A stretch of 64,000 nt of DNA, taken from positions 37,007,759 through 37,071,758 of the forward strand of contig CAIIXF020000009.1 in assembly GCA_903813345.2 (NCBI GenBank), written 5' to 3'. The position numbers and the translations under genes are program-made. Shown here in pieces: positions 1 to 11,639 of this stretch. The notes below the pieces were generated by a model, which was not told where the DNA came from, made no database searches, and saw only the letters and a list, made by a program, of their open reading frames with translations. Position 1 is the stretch's first letter; every line of letters begins with the position of its first letter. Origin of the DNA: Owenia fusiformis. Taxonomy: Eukaryota; Annelida; Polychaeta; Sabellida; Oweniidae.

Positions 1-1183
1 GTAATTTTTCAAAATTGGTTATAAAACAATACATATGCAGGAAACCATTAGAAATAATGAACCTCCCTCGGAGGCCCTTTTAATCTTACTCGAATATTAA
101 CATTACGCAATTATTTTGAAGTTATCGTTTATGCGAAAATAATATGAAATGAGCATTTTTAAACAAAGGAGCAATAATCGGTATGTGATTGGTGTTATAA
201 TTGGGATGTTCTTTAAAGGGTATTAGAGAATGCATGTAGTTACTCACTCCTGATCGTGACACCACAATTGAAGTTAGCGGAAATGGATATGGTACATGTA
301 CACCACAAGTCAGGGAGGTGCAATCATGGCATAAAACCACAATTGAAGATTTGTTTTGAATTTTACAAAAATTGATGCAACTTCCTTCAATATTGAGCTA
401 GAAGCTTCAAATAAAAAGCATTTTAAAGCTATTTTTCTATCTAATAGTTCTATTTTTATTGGTTGTGGAGAGTTGTGCGATATGCATACTTCACCTTATC
501 CAAAGGTTTATCTCAGTTCACTTCGTAGTAAAGGGTGGATAAGAACTCACGTGCCGTACCTTTACGAATCCATCTCACGTGCATTCGTGAGCTGGAATAC
601 GAGGCCATCGTGAGATATGGAGGCTAAAAGTGATAAAAGAGTCAAGAAGTTATAAAATAAGGCAAAGTATGTTATCTGTTAATAAAACAACCTATTAATT
701 CGTGAAGATTATGAGGAAACCAAAAATGAATTGCAGGGTGTTACAGGTTAGAATTGGCCAAACAGAGTTTTTCATAATGAAATCAACTGAACCCATAAGA
801 TAAATATTTTATATATATCAAAACACATCCATTTTTATTCATGTTATGAAATCGTAAGGAGGTAATTTCGGGGATCCAACCATCTCTTGTCAAAGGTTCC
901 TTCCTTTCGTCTCAAAATCCAATTAATTAAAACTCGAATGGTTTGCAATAAAAAAAACAACACGAGATGTATAACATCTTTATGGTAGATCGACTTGTCC
1001 TCAGCAGATGGTGGATATTGATAAGCCTTAGTTTGGTTTCAGCTATTACCAAGTAAAATCTGGATTTCAAATACTTCGTCATGCAAACTAGAAAGTACCA
1101 ATGGCAAACAACTACAATGGAATGCTCAGCCATCCTTAAAATAGAGAAAAGTAATGTAAAGAAAACAGTTTCCCTTAGGATTA
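1..1183. other. No gene recognised
   Basis: AT-rich sequence with only short open frames. None has recognisable motifs, and none is flanked by convincing splice sites. A 13-base string (ACCACAATTGAAG) occurs at about 260 and again at about 340, but no larger repeat is obvious. Confidence 0.6.
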
Positions 1184-1336
1184 CAGTAATGTCTGGGTCA
1201 CATATGCTCCGATCCATCGGCCGGCGCCCGGCTGATTGAGTGTTTTGTTCAATATTGTATTCAATTTTGAACAAAATACTCAATCGGCCGGGCGCCGTAG
1301 GGAAAATCGGAGCAAATGTGACCAAGGCATTACTCA
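1184..1336. mobile_element. Short foldback MITE-like palindrome
   Basis: Two GC-rich arms in an AT-rich background are near-perfect reverse complements. The left arm reads CAGTAATGTCTGGGTCACAT and continues into GCCGGCGCCCGGC; the right arm ends GTGACCAAGGCATTACT. The arms are about 60 bases each, with a short AT-rich loop near 1250-1270. A non-autonomous DNA transposon is the likely explanation. No convincing target duplication could be assigned, so the superfamily stays open. Confidence 0.55.
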
Positions 1337-4300
1337 AACTACATTTTTTGAAGTTTCATCAAGTGTGAATATCATGTTGTTTAAGCTAGTTTCGTCATCC
1401 ACTTGAGCTAGTATCATCCTAAGGGAAGTCGTTTTATTTAAATATCTCTGATTTTGTAGTTTCTTCAATTCTTTCCAAGAGTATGTCATTTAGTTTACCT
1501 TTTACCATTCGAAATGAAACCCCCATGACTGCGGTAGCCTTATGATATCACTTGCGAAAATCAGAGGAAGTTCTTACAATATTTTCACAAAGGTTTCATT
1601 TTTGAAAACATGCGTTTTCCAAAATCTCTGGCAAATTCCAATCTACTATGGAAATCTGTTATGATGACCAGATGACGGTATTGCGTCGGATCTCTTGCAC
1701 ACGAACATGTCATTTCATACGGATCGGGATCAATGTTGAAGTAAGGATGGGATGAAATTACATCATTCGGTAAACTGAATAATTACTATCAATTTAAAAA
1801 TGTTGTTCAAGGTTATTTTATTTATTAAAACGTTTATTTGTTTGTTTGTTCTTTGCTTGTTTGTTTGTTTTGCGGTTTTGATACGATTTATCGCTTTCCC
1901 AGTGGTGTGATTTTTATACCAAGGGAAATCTTAGAAAGAATTATACCGAGCTTCCAATCATCAAATTGTCCTTGAACTTGTGTTCTATTTCGACAGCAAG
2001 GATGTCCAATGATTGATTACACTTGACCTAGGGGCCCTAAATGGTTGGTAATCGTGCCCGCTCGTCTATTTACACAAAATAATTTATTTGTATACTTTGC
2101 TTTTTGCCCCGTTTGGTAGATAGGTACGTAGGTAGGTAAGGTCTTATTAGCAACTTTGAACTATGACAGTTTAAGGAGCTCTCCACCTGAATCACTGAGC
2201 TTAACGTCGTAAAGAAACCTCATGAATACTGCTTCAATATTCTGAGGATATTGAAACATCGAGTAGAGCAGCAAACCCGATACAATGGGCAGTAGTCAGA
2301 ATGAGAATTAAAGGCCATTGCATTTATGGTAAGTGACACTCTTCTGAGTCACTCAAAGCACTGATCTGGAAAAGTGTCATATGTATATCAATATTACACA
2401 TGTTTGCGCATGGTGGCCAGTCTTCCTTTAGCTCATTTCTGGAAAAAAATATTGCCAGTTGCATAATACAACGGAATGGATGTCTTGAGTGAATGAGTAA
2501 CAACTAACCTGTCATTTTGTAGTGATTTGATACTTGTCATGAGAAAATGCGAAGATGAAAGATCACTGCCACAAGATGATTTTTACTTATAGACGAGACT
2601 CATAAACTGATTTATAGCGATCGTTATGCCCAAACTATTTTGAATGTGATTGACGATGTTTTTTTGTGCTCATGATTATAAAGAAAACATTGTACATATG
2701 GCACTGAATGGCAAAACCTTATTTGCATTTCAGAAGTTTATATATTGTTATAAATCAAATGATAAATTGTAAAAATAAAGGTAATCAGATATAACATTAT
2801 AAAATGCATTATTAGTTCAACACCAAACTAATTAATAAGGGTAATCAAAAACCTCTAATCTTAGAATAATTTTATGTTCATTTAATTTAGTATTATCATT
2901 AGGAAAAACAATAAGTCCTCCTTTGACCCCTGAAGATGATAGTCCATATCTCAAAACAGAGTAGAAGACTTTGCAGAAGTAATATTACATAAAGATACAA
3001 TAGCTTATCCTCTGGATATATATTTAGCGTTTAACTACAATAGTTTTTTATCGGCCCAGTTTTCTGCACCATTATTTAAAAAACAAGATAATGACCTTAG
3101 AATTATATCTGCTAAACGTTAAACATAGATTCAAAAAATATTTGATTTTATTCTCTGAGGTATTATTTACTTCTTAATGTGAATTAGTTTTTATTACTTT
3201 TTTGACCCCAGCTTATGACAGGCATAATAAAAATAAATACGGGACATTAATAATAGAGGTCCTAGAAATGTCATGCCATCTGAACTAATATGACTTAGGG
3301 CTACATTACACTTGGTGTAGTAATTAGTGCTGCTAATTTCTGTACCGGTAGTGGTAAACGGATCTCGTCCCGGGGATCTCGTGCTGCATAATACGAAATC
3401 AGAGCCTGATTGAAATCATTATTGACACTGATGATGGCATGCACCATAGACATACTACCTTGCATAAATGGCCTGGATCCTACAGTATCGTTCCTGTATA
3501 TTGCACCTAAAGTAGAACATTATTATGACAAGGAAAGTCTTCTGGCCTGGTATTCTGAACAATGAGGGTTCATCGATTTGCAATCTAATTCAGTGTCAAG
3601 AACATTCAAATTAGGAAGTCAATTACTAATCACAAAAGCTGTTGCAGTATTGTCAGTCATGATTTTAATTATCTCTCGATACAGGCCCAGTATCGATGCA
3701 GTCATATTCGCATATATGGAATACCTTGAAAACTCGTGGCTTGGACATAAGATTATGCCAAGAGAACAAAATATTAATCTAAGTTCTACAATTCCTCTCT
3801 TTTACATTATGAGAATCACTAATTACTTTTTATATTCTACAATGGAAATAAAATTAAGATAATAATGATATCAATGATTTAATCATTTTGTATGTTAATA
3901 GTACAGTAGTGTCACAATTTTAATTCATTATTCTAACATTTCATTGCACCATTTATGCATACACAGGTCCTTTAAACTTCTTTTTAGCATTAATTGGCAA
4001 AATAAGCTGGCCAAATAATCAATACATGTTTTTTAAACTGGAGCTTCTAAATATTAATTAGATGGATATGATATGCAATGTCGTGCAGATTTGATCTCAG
4101 AGCAATCAATGAAACGTGATACGTGAAATAAACCTAAGGATCTGTGAACTATATATGTAACTATACTTTTTCATACTAAAACAATTATTGGTGTGATATC
4201 AGCAAATTATCACATATTGCTTCGACCACATAAAGAATAAAATTACTGACAGTATTTGAATCCACATTAATTATTTTAAAACATTGCCTTTTAAGATTTA

Positions 4301-5519
4301 TATCTAAAAAATAAAGGTTTCTCGAAGAAAAATATTTTTATACTCTTTAGATATAGGAGGTTGATATTATATTGTACATATTTCATAATTTATCCATACC
4401 ACCCAAATATTTCTTAAATTATTTGAGTAAAAATCTTTTAATAAAATTGCATTGTATATATATTTTAACCTACCCTTTTTGTGGTTTTAAGTAGATAATA
4501 AAAACCTTTTAGGCATAAAACTTGACAAGTAGTTTGTTTGATGAGTGATTCACGCCCGAAGATTCACGTAGCTGTTGCTGTTGAATGTGGGAGTCTGGGG
4601 CTAGAAACAAGCCCCTGTGACGCATACTGTGTTCTATAGATAAGTCCACAGTCTTAAGCAAGACTAGTGGGATCTCACCATGGGCGCAGAGGTTGGTTCT
4701 AGTAAAGAAGCTATAGTTTAATTAAGAAGCTAGGTCAAAAAAGAGCGATGGGTAAACAACAATTGGACTGGTAAAGCAAACAATACAACAACCTGGGATC
4801 AATTTTCATGACAAAGTTAAGGATCTACAAATCAATTGTTATTCTCAGATTTACGATGTAATATTTAATTGACTTGCAGAACGGGTTATCTACGGAGCTT
4901 AGCGAAATGAACTCCTGAAACGCGAAATTCAGATATTGATCATCATTGTTCATTAGCGACTTTTGCAAACATTGGGTTATGGTAAGGAAGAAATCACAAC
5001 AAAATGGTCAAATTGGACATTTCCTGATATCGATAGAAGATTGTTTGAATCATACGCCCCTGGAGCACTTGGAACATTTTAATTGATCTAATTCGTTATA
5101 AGGCAAATCTTATTAGGGGTGTTGACAGGGAATCTTGGATAAACTTAGTTTATCCATTATACTTTCAGGGTAAGGCTTTGGGGCGTCACACTTCAGATAA
5201 AAACAACTCAGAATTTGCTCCTACTCTTAGTTTCACATATTATTATTGCTATTGAAACGAACATTGCCTAACATTACTATATGTGTTCACAGTAAAACTA
5301 AGAAATCAATCTGACCATTGCAGATAGTTATTACAAAAGTGTAACAATTATCACAGACCCGCTGAACGTCGAAACCAACAATGCCCAATATCGGTCGCCA
5401 AAATGTAGGCCATAACAATTTGTATTTATTAATGACATAATAGAGCAAAACGAAGAGGGTCGAGGGGTAGCACTAGATCTCGTTATGTAAGAACAACAAC
5501 TGCTCAGATCCAATCACAC
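1337..5519. other. No gene recognised
   Basis: About 4.2 kb of AT-rich sequence. A TTTG/TTTGC microsatellite lies near 1838-1872 and a short GTAG-rich run near 2122-2140. The longest open frame (3578-3862, 94 codons) has no recognisable domain, and its composition matches its surroundings. I see nothing else to support. Confidence 0.55.
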
Positions 5520-5611
5520 GATATCACGGTGAGCAACCATACCGCACCGGGGATCGACCCCGGTGCGTTACACTTTTCCCCGGAGCGTTGGTAACGCACC
5601 GTCCTTTTAAA

Positions 5612-8099
5612 ATGGCGGACGGAAATGTGTTTCCTCCGGAGGAAACAAATAATAGTGGAAACCAGAGGTGAGTGAATATCTTTTAACACATTCCATTCTA
5701 AACACGATATATCAGGGTACCTTATTAAAATTCCACAAAGCTGTAACATATCGGTATTATGTGAACGAAATGTAAATGCACCTTGAAAAATTCGAAGGAA
5801 AGTTAAAGGCTCGTCTAAAATGTTGTATTTCTTGTCAAAGAAATGATTGGAACAACCACAGATTTTTTTACTCAATATAGATATATTTATAAACATACTA
5901 CTCTTCAATATCTTACAATTCGAACATTGTACAAGCGTCATTTATTTTCATGAAATGTACCTTCCAAAATTGATGGGGTAACGCACCGACACAAATCTAC
6001 GACAATTTAGAAACGCACCGGTTATATTTTTACAGGAAACGACGGAGAAGTTCTGGACTGCAAACTGGGCATTCAAGATACAAGAAACGCCTGAAAATTG
6101 CACCTACCGTCACTACAAGCGACGCTGGTTGTACAAAAGCCACAACTAACGATAAATCACTTAAGACACCAATCAATGCTAATACAAAGGCTATCAGAAG
6201 TGCTAGGAAAAATGCACCAAAGAAAAGAAAAAAGCCAAAAATTAGAAAAACATTGTTTGAACAATCACACACTGATTATGACATTGAAATTGAAAGTGCT
6301 ATGAAACTGCTACCAAATGTCATATTGTGTCTCAGAAGACACAGTTTTTGCACCGAATTCATTATGCTACTAAGACTCCTCGCGAAAGACAAATTCCCAA
6401 TGAATAACATATCGTGGCTTCTTTTCCTGGAGGTTGTGAGGTTGTATTCTCTTAGTTCCAACTCAAACATGACGTACAGGTATGGTTGTTAGCTTTAGAA
6501 GCAAACCCTCACTCTGTAAGTAGATTTCACATAACAAGGTATTTCATAATGACCGTCCCCTGTCAGTCACCAATCCTAGATGGCGCACCTCCATGTGTTA
6601 TAATATCATAGGAAAGCTCAATCAATTCATGACTTATTAAAACAACTTTGATTAAGCTCAGCAGCTTTTACGCTCTTTTACGCTCTTTTTAAGCTCTTAA
6701 TGATACGAATAATAATGTTATTATTTGTCCCCCTCTTTAAACCCAATGTACAAATAGAAGCCATAAATCCAGCAAATTAGGATGATAGTGACGACAAAAC
6801 ATAAATCCACAAATTATGGTCCCAAGGATCACTCGTTCCAATATTTAGCCCATAAGTGCATTATTAAAAAAGCTGTATGATGATGTATAGATTAAGAGAA
6901 TCTAAAGGCCCGTGTGATTTAGGATTGGTTTTGGATGGGAGAGGGTAATTATGAAACACCCTATACAATACACAAATGCATAAAAGTACGAAATGTGATA
7001 GTTTGCAAAATACGGTAATACATACTACAGGCGATAAAGATATGACACTTTCACTGGTCAGAATCAAGATGCGGTAACGACCGTTACCTTCTTATCTAAG
7101 ATGGCGGACGAAAAATGTCGATTTCAATATTTTTTGTTTTCATCAAATTAAACTACGTATAATTGACGCAATGCTTTGATATTTGAACTTGATAAGCCTT
7201 ATATATCATGGAAACTTTGTAGTATGACCATTTATTCTTAAATCATACACGGGCGCCATAATTCAATTATATGTTACACCGCTCAAGGGAAGGTAACTGA
7301 GAGTTTGATTTTGCAAAATTCACTTCCATTTACCTTCCCTTAAGCGATGTAACATACAGTTGAATTATGGCGTCCACGTATGATTTAAGAATAAATGGTC
7401 ATACTCCTAAGTTTCCATGATATCTTAGATTTATCAAGTTCAAATATCAAAGCATTACGTCAACTATAAAGTAGTTTAATTCGATGAAAACAAAATATAT
7501 CGAAATCGACATTTACCATCCGCCATCTTAGATGAGAAGGTAACGGCCGTTACCGCATCTTGATACTGACCAGTGACTTTGATAACATTTCGTGTGTATC
7601 CGTTCTTATACCCTGCAGCTAATGTTATAAAATTATTTCACAATTATCAACGTAAAAACTAAACCGTACATTTCCAAATGAATAAAATATTGTATACTTT
7701 GAACATCAGTACCAATCGATTGAAAGCGTTATTGTTTCGTAGGGTAGAACTACACTCAATGCATTTGTAAATGGGTGTGTCAAAAAATCCGTCTTGTCCC
7801 TAGTTCCATAGATATACCCTTTCCCATTCTCATTTTAAAATTTATAGATTTGAATATATCGTTTCTAACGATTGTACCATGATAACAATTATATGTATAC
7901 GTTAATACTTAGCGAGGAAACTCTAACCTTCTGGAAAGTTGGCTACCGGATGTTCCATGGGAAATTCTTGCGCTTCATGGGTGGAACAAAGTCAGTTGGT
8001 GCATTAGTGGAATCGAAAGAACAAGCGGGGCAGTATGATCCTCAGCATGAGGATCACACTATCAATAAAGCACCGGTGCGTTTCCAAATATTGGCCTAA
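5612..8099 (+). CDS. Transposon-borne three-exon gene, 228 aa, function unknown
   Basis: Exons 5612-5667, 6036-6479 and 7913-8099 have GT/AG borders (AGAG|GTGAGT, TTTTTACAG|G, TACAG|GTATGG, ATACTTAG|C) and join in frame without a stop to 228 aa. The ATG lies 37 bases inside the left TIR. Residues 1-80 are polar. Residues 81-90 (KKRKKPKIRK) look like a nuclear localisation signal. Residues 108-198 form a hydrophobic/aromatic domain: FPMNNISWLLFLEVV, then across the second splice MTYSEETLTFWKVGYR, then FHGKFLRFMGG. From memory, a similar FWK-GY-LF-GKFLRFM stretch occurs in many unnamed predicted proteins of cnidarians and other invertebrates; that both halves fit across the junction supports the splice. 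I do not know its biochemical role. The intron between exons 2 and 3 holds a nested MITE. The C-terminus runs into subterminal repeats and may be curtailed. It could be a transposase part or an accessory ORF. Confidence 0.65.
7052..7575. mobile_element. 524-bp foldback MITE nested in the 3.0-kb element (TSD ACTTT)
   Basis: Almost the whole length is an inverted repeat with arms near 240 bases. The termini read CACTGGTCAGAATCAAGATG on the left and CATCTTGATACTGACCAGTG on the right. ACTTT flanks both sides (7047-7051, 7576-7580). Each arm carries a GGTAACG-CGTTACC palindrome and then ATGGCGGA. It lies in the second intron of the transposon-borne gene, so it arrived after that element or at least after its gene structure formed. 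It encodes nothing. Confidence 0.85.
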
Positions 8100-8438
8100 T
8101 ATGACCGGTGCGTTACAACTAGATTAAGTGATATCTCATAAAACTGACCACCATTTAACTCCTAAACTGACACAATTTTGCATGCAACCATAAGGATCAT
8201 GTTGATAAGATATATTCTCGCACAATCTAGGAATACTCTGTATATTTCATAAAAAGAATAAAATACATCAAAATATTTTAATGTTGCTTGTGCTTTTACA
8301 TCTTGTTTGCATTATATATGCTAGTTATCACTGATCTAATCGATCTGGATCATTCTTTAATATATTGTACTTTGAATGGTACATAGGAGTTCTTCGTACC
8401 TAATCACGAAACATCGTAAATCAAAAATTTCTACTCAC

Positions 8439-8468
8439 GTCCATTATGCATTTATCATTGTCCGCCAT
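8439..8468 (-). CDS. Mirrored first-exon-like segment at the right end of the 3.0-kb element
   Basis: Reading leftward, an ATG lies just inside the right TIR and opens ten codons (MADNDKCIMD) that end at a strong donor (GAC|GTGAGT). This mirrors the left end, where MADGNVF is followed by AGAG|GTGAGT. It may be the first exon of a second, convergent gene whose later exons are lost, or a by-product of the ends being copied from one another. No downstream minus-strand exon could be recognised in the element. Confidence 0.35.
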
Positions 8469-8552
8469 TTTTCTCCACTCCGGAGCGTTACAATTTAAGT
8501 GTAACGCACCGGGGTCGATCCCCGGTGCGGTATGGTTGCTCACCGTGGATAT

Positions 8553-9354
8553 TAGACTATATTGTTTACGCTCACTGAGATTTCCAGGTCTACACGGTGC
8601 ATAATTGATCCTTGGAATACTACATGTACACAAATAATTTGTTCCAATTTGATCCTTGGATTCTTACATAGAACAATATAAACTTAGCTCATAGTCTTTA
8701 TTGGTTATTTCTAATGACATTTATTTATATTAGATAGGAGGACAGATTAAGAGGACTCTGAAAGTGCGTGTAACTCAGTCAGTTAAAGGACTAAACATCT
8801 GTATATGAATAGGACCATCTGAAGGCGAGACGAATTCGAACGATAATAGGATAAATGAAATCACAGTGGACATCCTGGTCTCTGGGGTAAGTGTCGCTCT
8901 CATACGGAATAGATCAGTCTAGACATACACTCCTCTCTGTTTTCAATTAATAACCTCAGAGGTTGACACGGGGTACAATGTATTAGAAATTTTGGAATGA
9001 CGGCGGAGGCATTTTGCTTAAAAACATCTCTACCCATGGGTCTCGAAATTTGTTTTTATTATAGTATTTCTTCATTTAAAAAATTATGCATCTATTTAAT
9101 ATGTGTGAATTTTTGTGTGGGATGTTTGAGCCAAGAATAGTGCAACTGCAAATTGAACTTTATCAGCGAGGCGGCGTTAATCACTGACCTTCCTTCATCA
9201 GTGTTCACAGTTCATGCCTATGCGTTAATGAACAAGGGTGCTATTACGTATTTTCAACAGTCAGTTCATCTCATCACTTAGTATCATGTGAAGCATCAGC
9301 ATTGTCGACATAATATGTAGACATAGCAAAGTCAATACAAAATTTTAAAAATCT
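8553..9354. other. No gene recognised
   Basis: Intergenic AT-rich sequence between the 3.0-kb element and the large inverted repeat. No open frame with recognisable features and no clear repeat was seen. Confidence 0.55.
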
Positions 9355-9655
9355 AGTCTTGCCTTTTTTGAAAATGTAACTTCTAGTTCGGTTTGATTCC
9401 CCATAGACCCCATGTTACATAATCACAAAAAGTGAAATGTCTTTTTCTTGTATTGGACAGATAACCTTTTCCTTTCCTGGACATAGTTTAACTTGCTTAA
9501 CTATTAGATACATACGGGTTACATATGAAAATTTAAATCAATGAAGAGTAGGACCATAATTTGATAGGACCTCCTACCCTTTTACTGCCATGGTATCTGA
9601 CCCGAACGAGCCACCTGGTGGTGAAACTGGTAACTACCTACTCGCATCTGCGTTA
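9355..9655 (+). repeat. Left arm of a large inverted repeat enclosing the 4.8-kb element
   Basis: This segment matches 14990-15660 in reverse complement. Matching landmarks are CTTCTAGTTCGG followed by GATTCCCCATAGA, CACAAAAAGTGAAAT, CTATTAGATACATA, and CTGACCCGAACGAGCCACCT followed by CTACTCGCATCTGCGTTATT. The right copy has about 400 extra bases (15070-15480). A shorter diverged relative of the CTGACCC-GAGCCACCTGGTGGT part lies at 48060-48115. The pair probably marks an older element into which the 4.8-kb transposon jumped; outer termini were not resolved. Confidence 0.65.
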
Positions 9656-11029
9656 TTCAGAATGAGTGATGAAGCTTAGAATTAAGGAAATAGAGACAAG
9701 AATATGTAGTCTAACGCGCATCCCGTGAACATGCACTCAAGGTTCCTCATTATTAGTACTGAGATATTGTGGCCTTCTAGCTATTAGTTACTTTCTAGTT
9801 GAAAAACAGAAAACTGTGATGCATCCTGGGGTGTACACGTATGACAAACCTTCCTTCGTGATGCTGGGTTGTATGACAACCCTCCATCGTTATAGACAAC
9901 TTCCCTCTCCCAGTATCTTTCTTTATTTACAAGGCAAAGTCTTGAGTATCAGAGTATCAGAGTGGCATAGGAGTGTGGGGAAATTAATTGGGTAGGAAGG
10001 GAAATGATAGTTGTGAATGAAATGATATTGGGTGAAAATTGAGAGATAATAACATTCACACTGGTGATCCGCTCGATTACGCTGGTTACCAAAACGAATC
10101 GTTTTGGTAACAAAATGGCTGCTGTTCCGGCTGAAGAAAACGGTTAGAATTTTCGTTTTCCTTGATATCTCGAGATACAGCATGAATCATCCATATCTTT
10201 TCGGCCAAAATATGGGTAAGCAATATATCTTTCTGGACAACCAAGTGATTTTGCTCGAAATACTTTGTAGGATGGCAGGAACGCCAAAATAATTCCTCGC
10301 TTTGGTTACATAAACGAATTGATTGAAAATTGATGATAATACGACAACGGACAGATACAGCTACATAAACGATAACTAATATTTCTATTTAACGAGTTGT
10401 TGACTGACTGTGCCCTTGATTGGAATCTTTGAAAAGATCAATAACTACCATGACATTGCTTGCTCCCCGTGTGTTTGAATTTAATACGTTGGCCCAAAAT
10501 CACTTGGCATACATTAGGTTACAGTAGAAACTATCCCGGCATTTACGGTCTGATTTTAAATGATTGTTTTGTGGGGGCCGCCGGTCACCTACCCATCCCA
10601 CCCAAATAGACTGCGTGTCTGACTCATTTTCGAAATGTTACATAAATCGAATGTTTATATTAGGCACACTAAGAAAATCATTTTTTCTGTTCAATTTCTC
10701 CACAGTTTCTTGTAGTTGTTTAAAATTGTGTTATTTATCAATTCGTTTGGCTAAATCAATCGAAGCTAGGTTCATCAGAAAGTAATTTTGTTCTGCTGAT
10801 ACTCTGTGCACTTGCAAATATCCAGATGGGGACCTGTGATTCATGGGCTGCTTCAATTAACAGCGGCATTACATGCGTTACAATTTATACATTCCTTGCC
10901 CCGTGTAATGTTCCATTCAGCACGTTATTCAAAAACGTACACAACTACTTCTTTTTTATTCTTAGATGACGTCCAGGAGAAAGTACAAGACATAAACACT
11001 GAGAAACTGCAGGGAGAGCAAGTTACTGA

Positions 11030-11428
11030 CACCCCGGTCACATTTCCCACGGCTGCCGTGCGGTCTATCATTTCTGCGGCCAGTAGCTTTTCTACGCTCG
11101 CCGTAGAATTTCTGCGCTGTCATACTTTTGCAGTCACATTTCCCACGGCAGCTGCACTGTGAATTTTAAATTTCTGTTGATGAATGATACTTTTTTCATT
11201 TTATTTACATCAGGACAATGTATAAATGTTATAGTGCTAGGATGTAATATCAAATAAAAAGTGATCGTGAAACATTGACAATTAATTATTCAATCTTGTT
11301 GAGCCAGTTGATTTCTACGGGACCTCAGAAATGAACAAATATTATAACTCCGAGTTATAATTTCTACGGCGACCCTGCGGCCTGTAAAAAACGGGATACC
11401 CGTTTGGAGGCCGCAAGGCGAGCGTAGT
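11030..11428 (-). mobile_element. Truncated PIF/Harbinger-like MITE
   Basis: It begins CACCCCGGTCACATTTCCCA and contains motifs such as CGCTCGCCGTAGAATTTCTG, GTTGAGCCAGTTGATTTCTAC and GGCGACCCTGCGGCC. These match the reverse complement of the complete copy at 63145-63634. The match stops near 11428, where unrelated sequence begins, so one end is missing. Just beyond it a 24-base string starting TGACTACTTTCCGACC occurs twice (11441-11464 and 11612-11635). Confidence 0.7.
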
Positions 11429-11639
11429 TTTCCAGGCCAGTGACTACTTTCCGACCACGAAGACACGAAGGGTGTAAGTCATTTAGAAAATCGGAAACTC
11501 AACGAGCAATGCAAAGCCCAACGAACACTATATCCAAAAAATCGTGTAATTAGTAAATAAAGGAGCACGTACGTTACCGCAAACAATTTCACACGGTCAT
11601 ATCTTGGATAATGACTACTTTCCGACCACGAAGACTGGT

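Larger units (their letters stand above)
5525..8547. mobile_element. 3.0-kb TIR transposon with 5-bp TSD (GATAT)
   Basis: The first 51 bases (5525-5575, beginning CACGGTGAGCAACCATACC) are repeated exactly as the reverse complement at 8497-8547. GATAT is duplicated at 5520-5524 and 8548-8552. Each TIR contains a 9-bp palindrome (GCACCGGGG, loop ATCGA, CCCCGGTGC). Related ACGCACCGG motifs recur inside at about 5593, 5980, 6013, 8070 and 8104, which may be transposase binding sites. The terminal heptamer CACGGTG and 5-bp duplication recall Transib/RAG-type elements, whose termini begin CAC with consensus near CACWRTG. No RAG1/Transib core is visible, so the superfamily is unproven. A spliced gene lies inside on the plus strand, and a mirrored start exon on the minus strand. 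Confidence 0.85.

Noticed and set aside
927-1337. A 136-codon minus-strand open frame
   Set aside because: It runs through the foldback MITE and AT-rich flank and shows no domain, splice or composition support.
5525-8547. RAG-like or Transib transposase gene
   Set aside because: The termini resemble that group, but no RAG1-type catalytic core or RAG2-like repeats could be read; only an unnamed domain is present.
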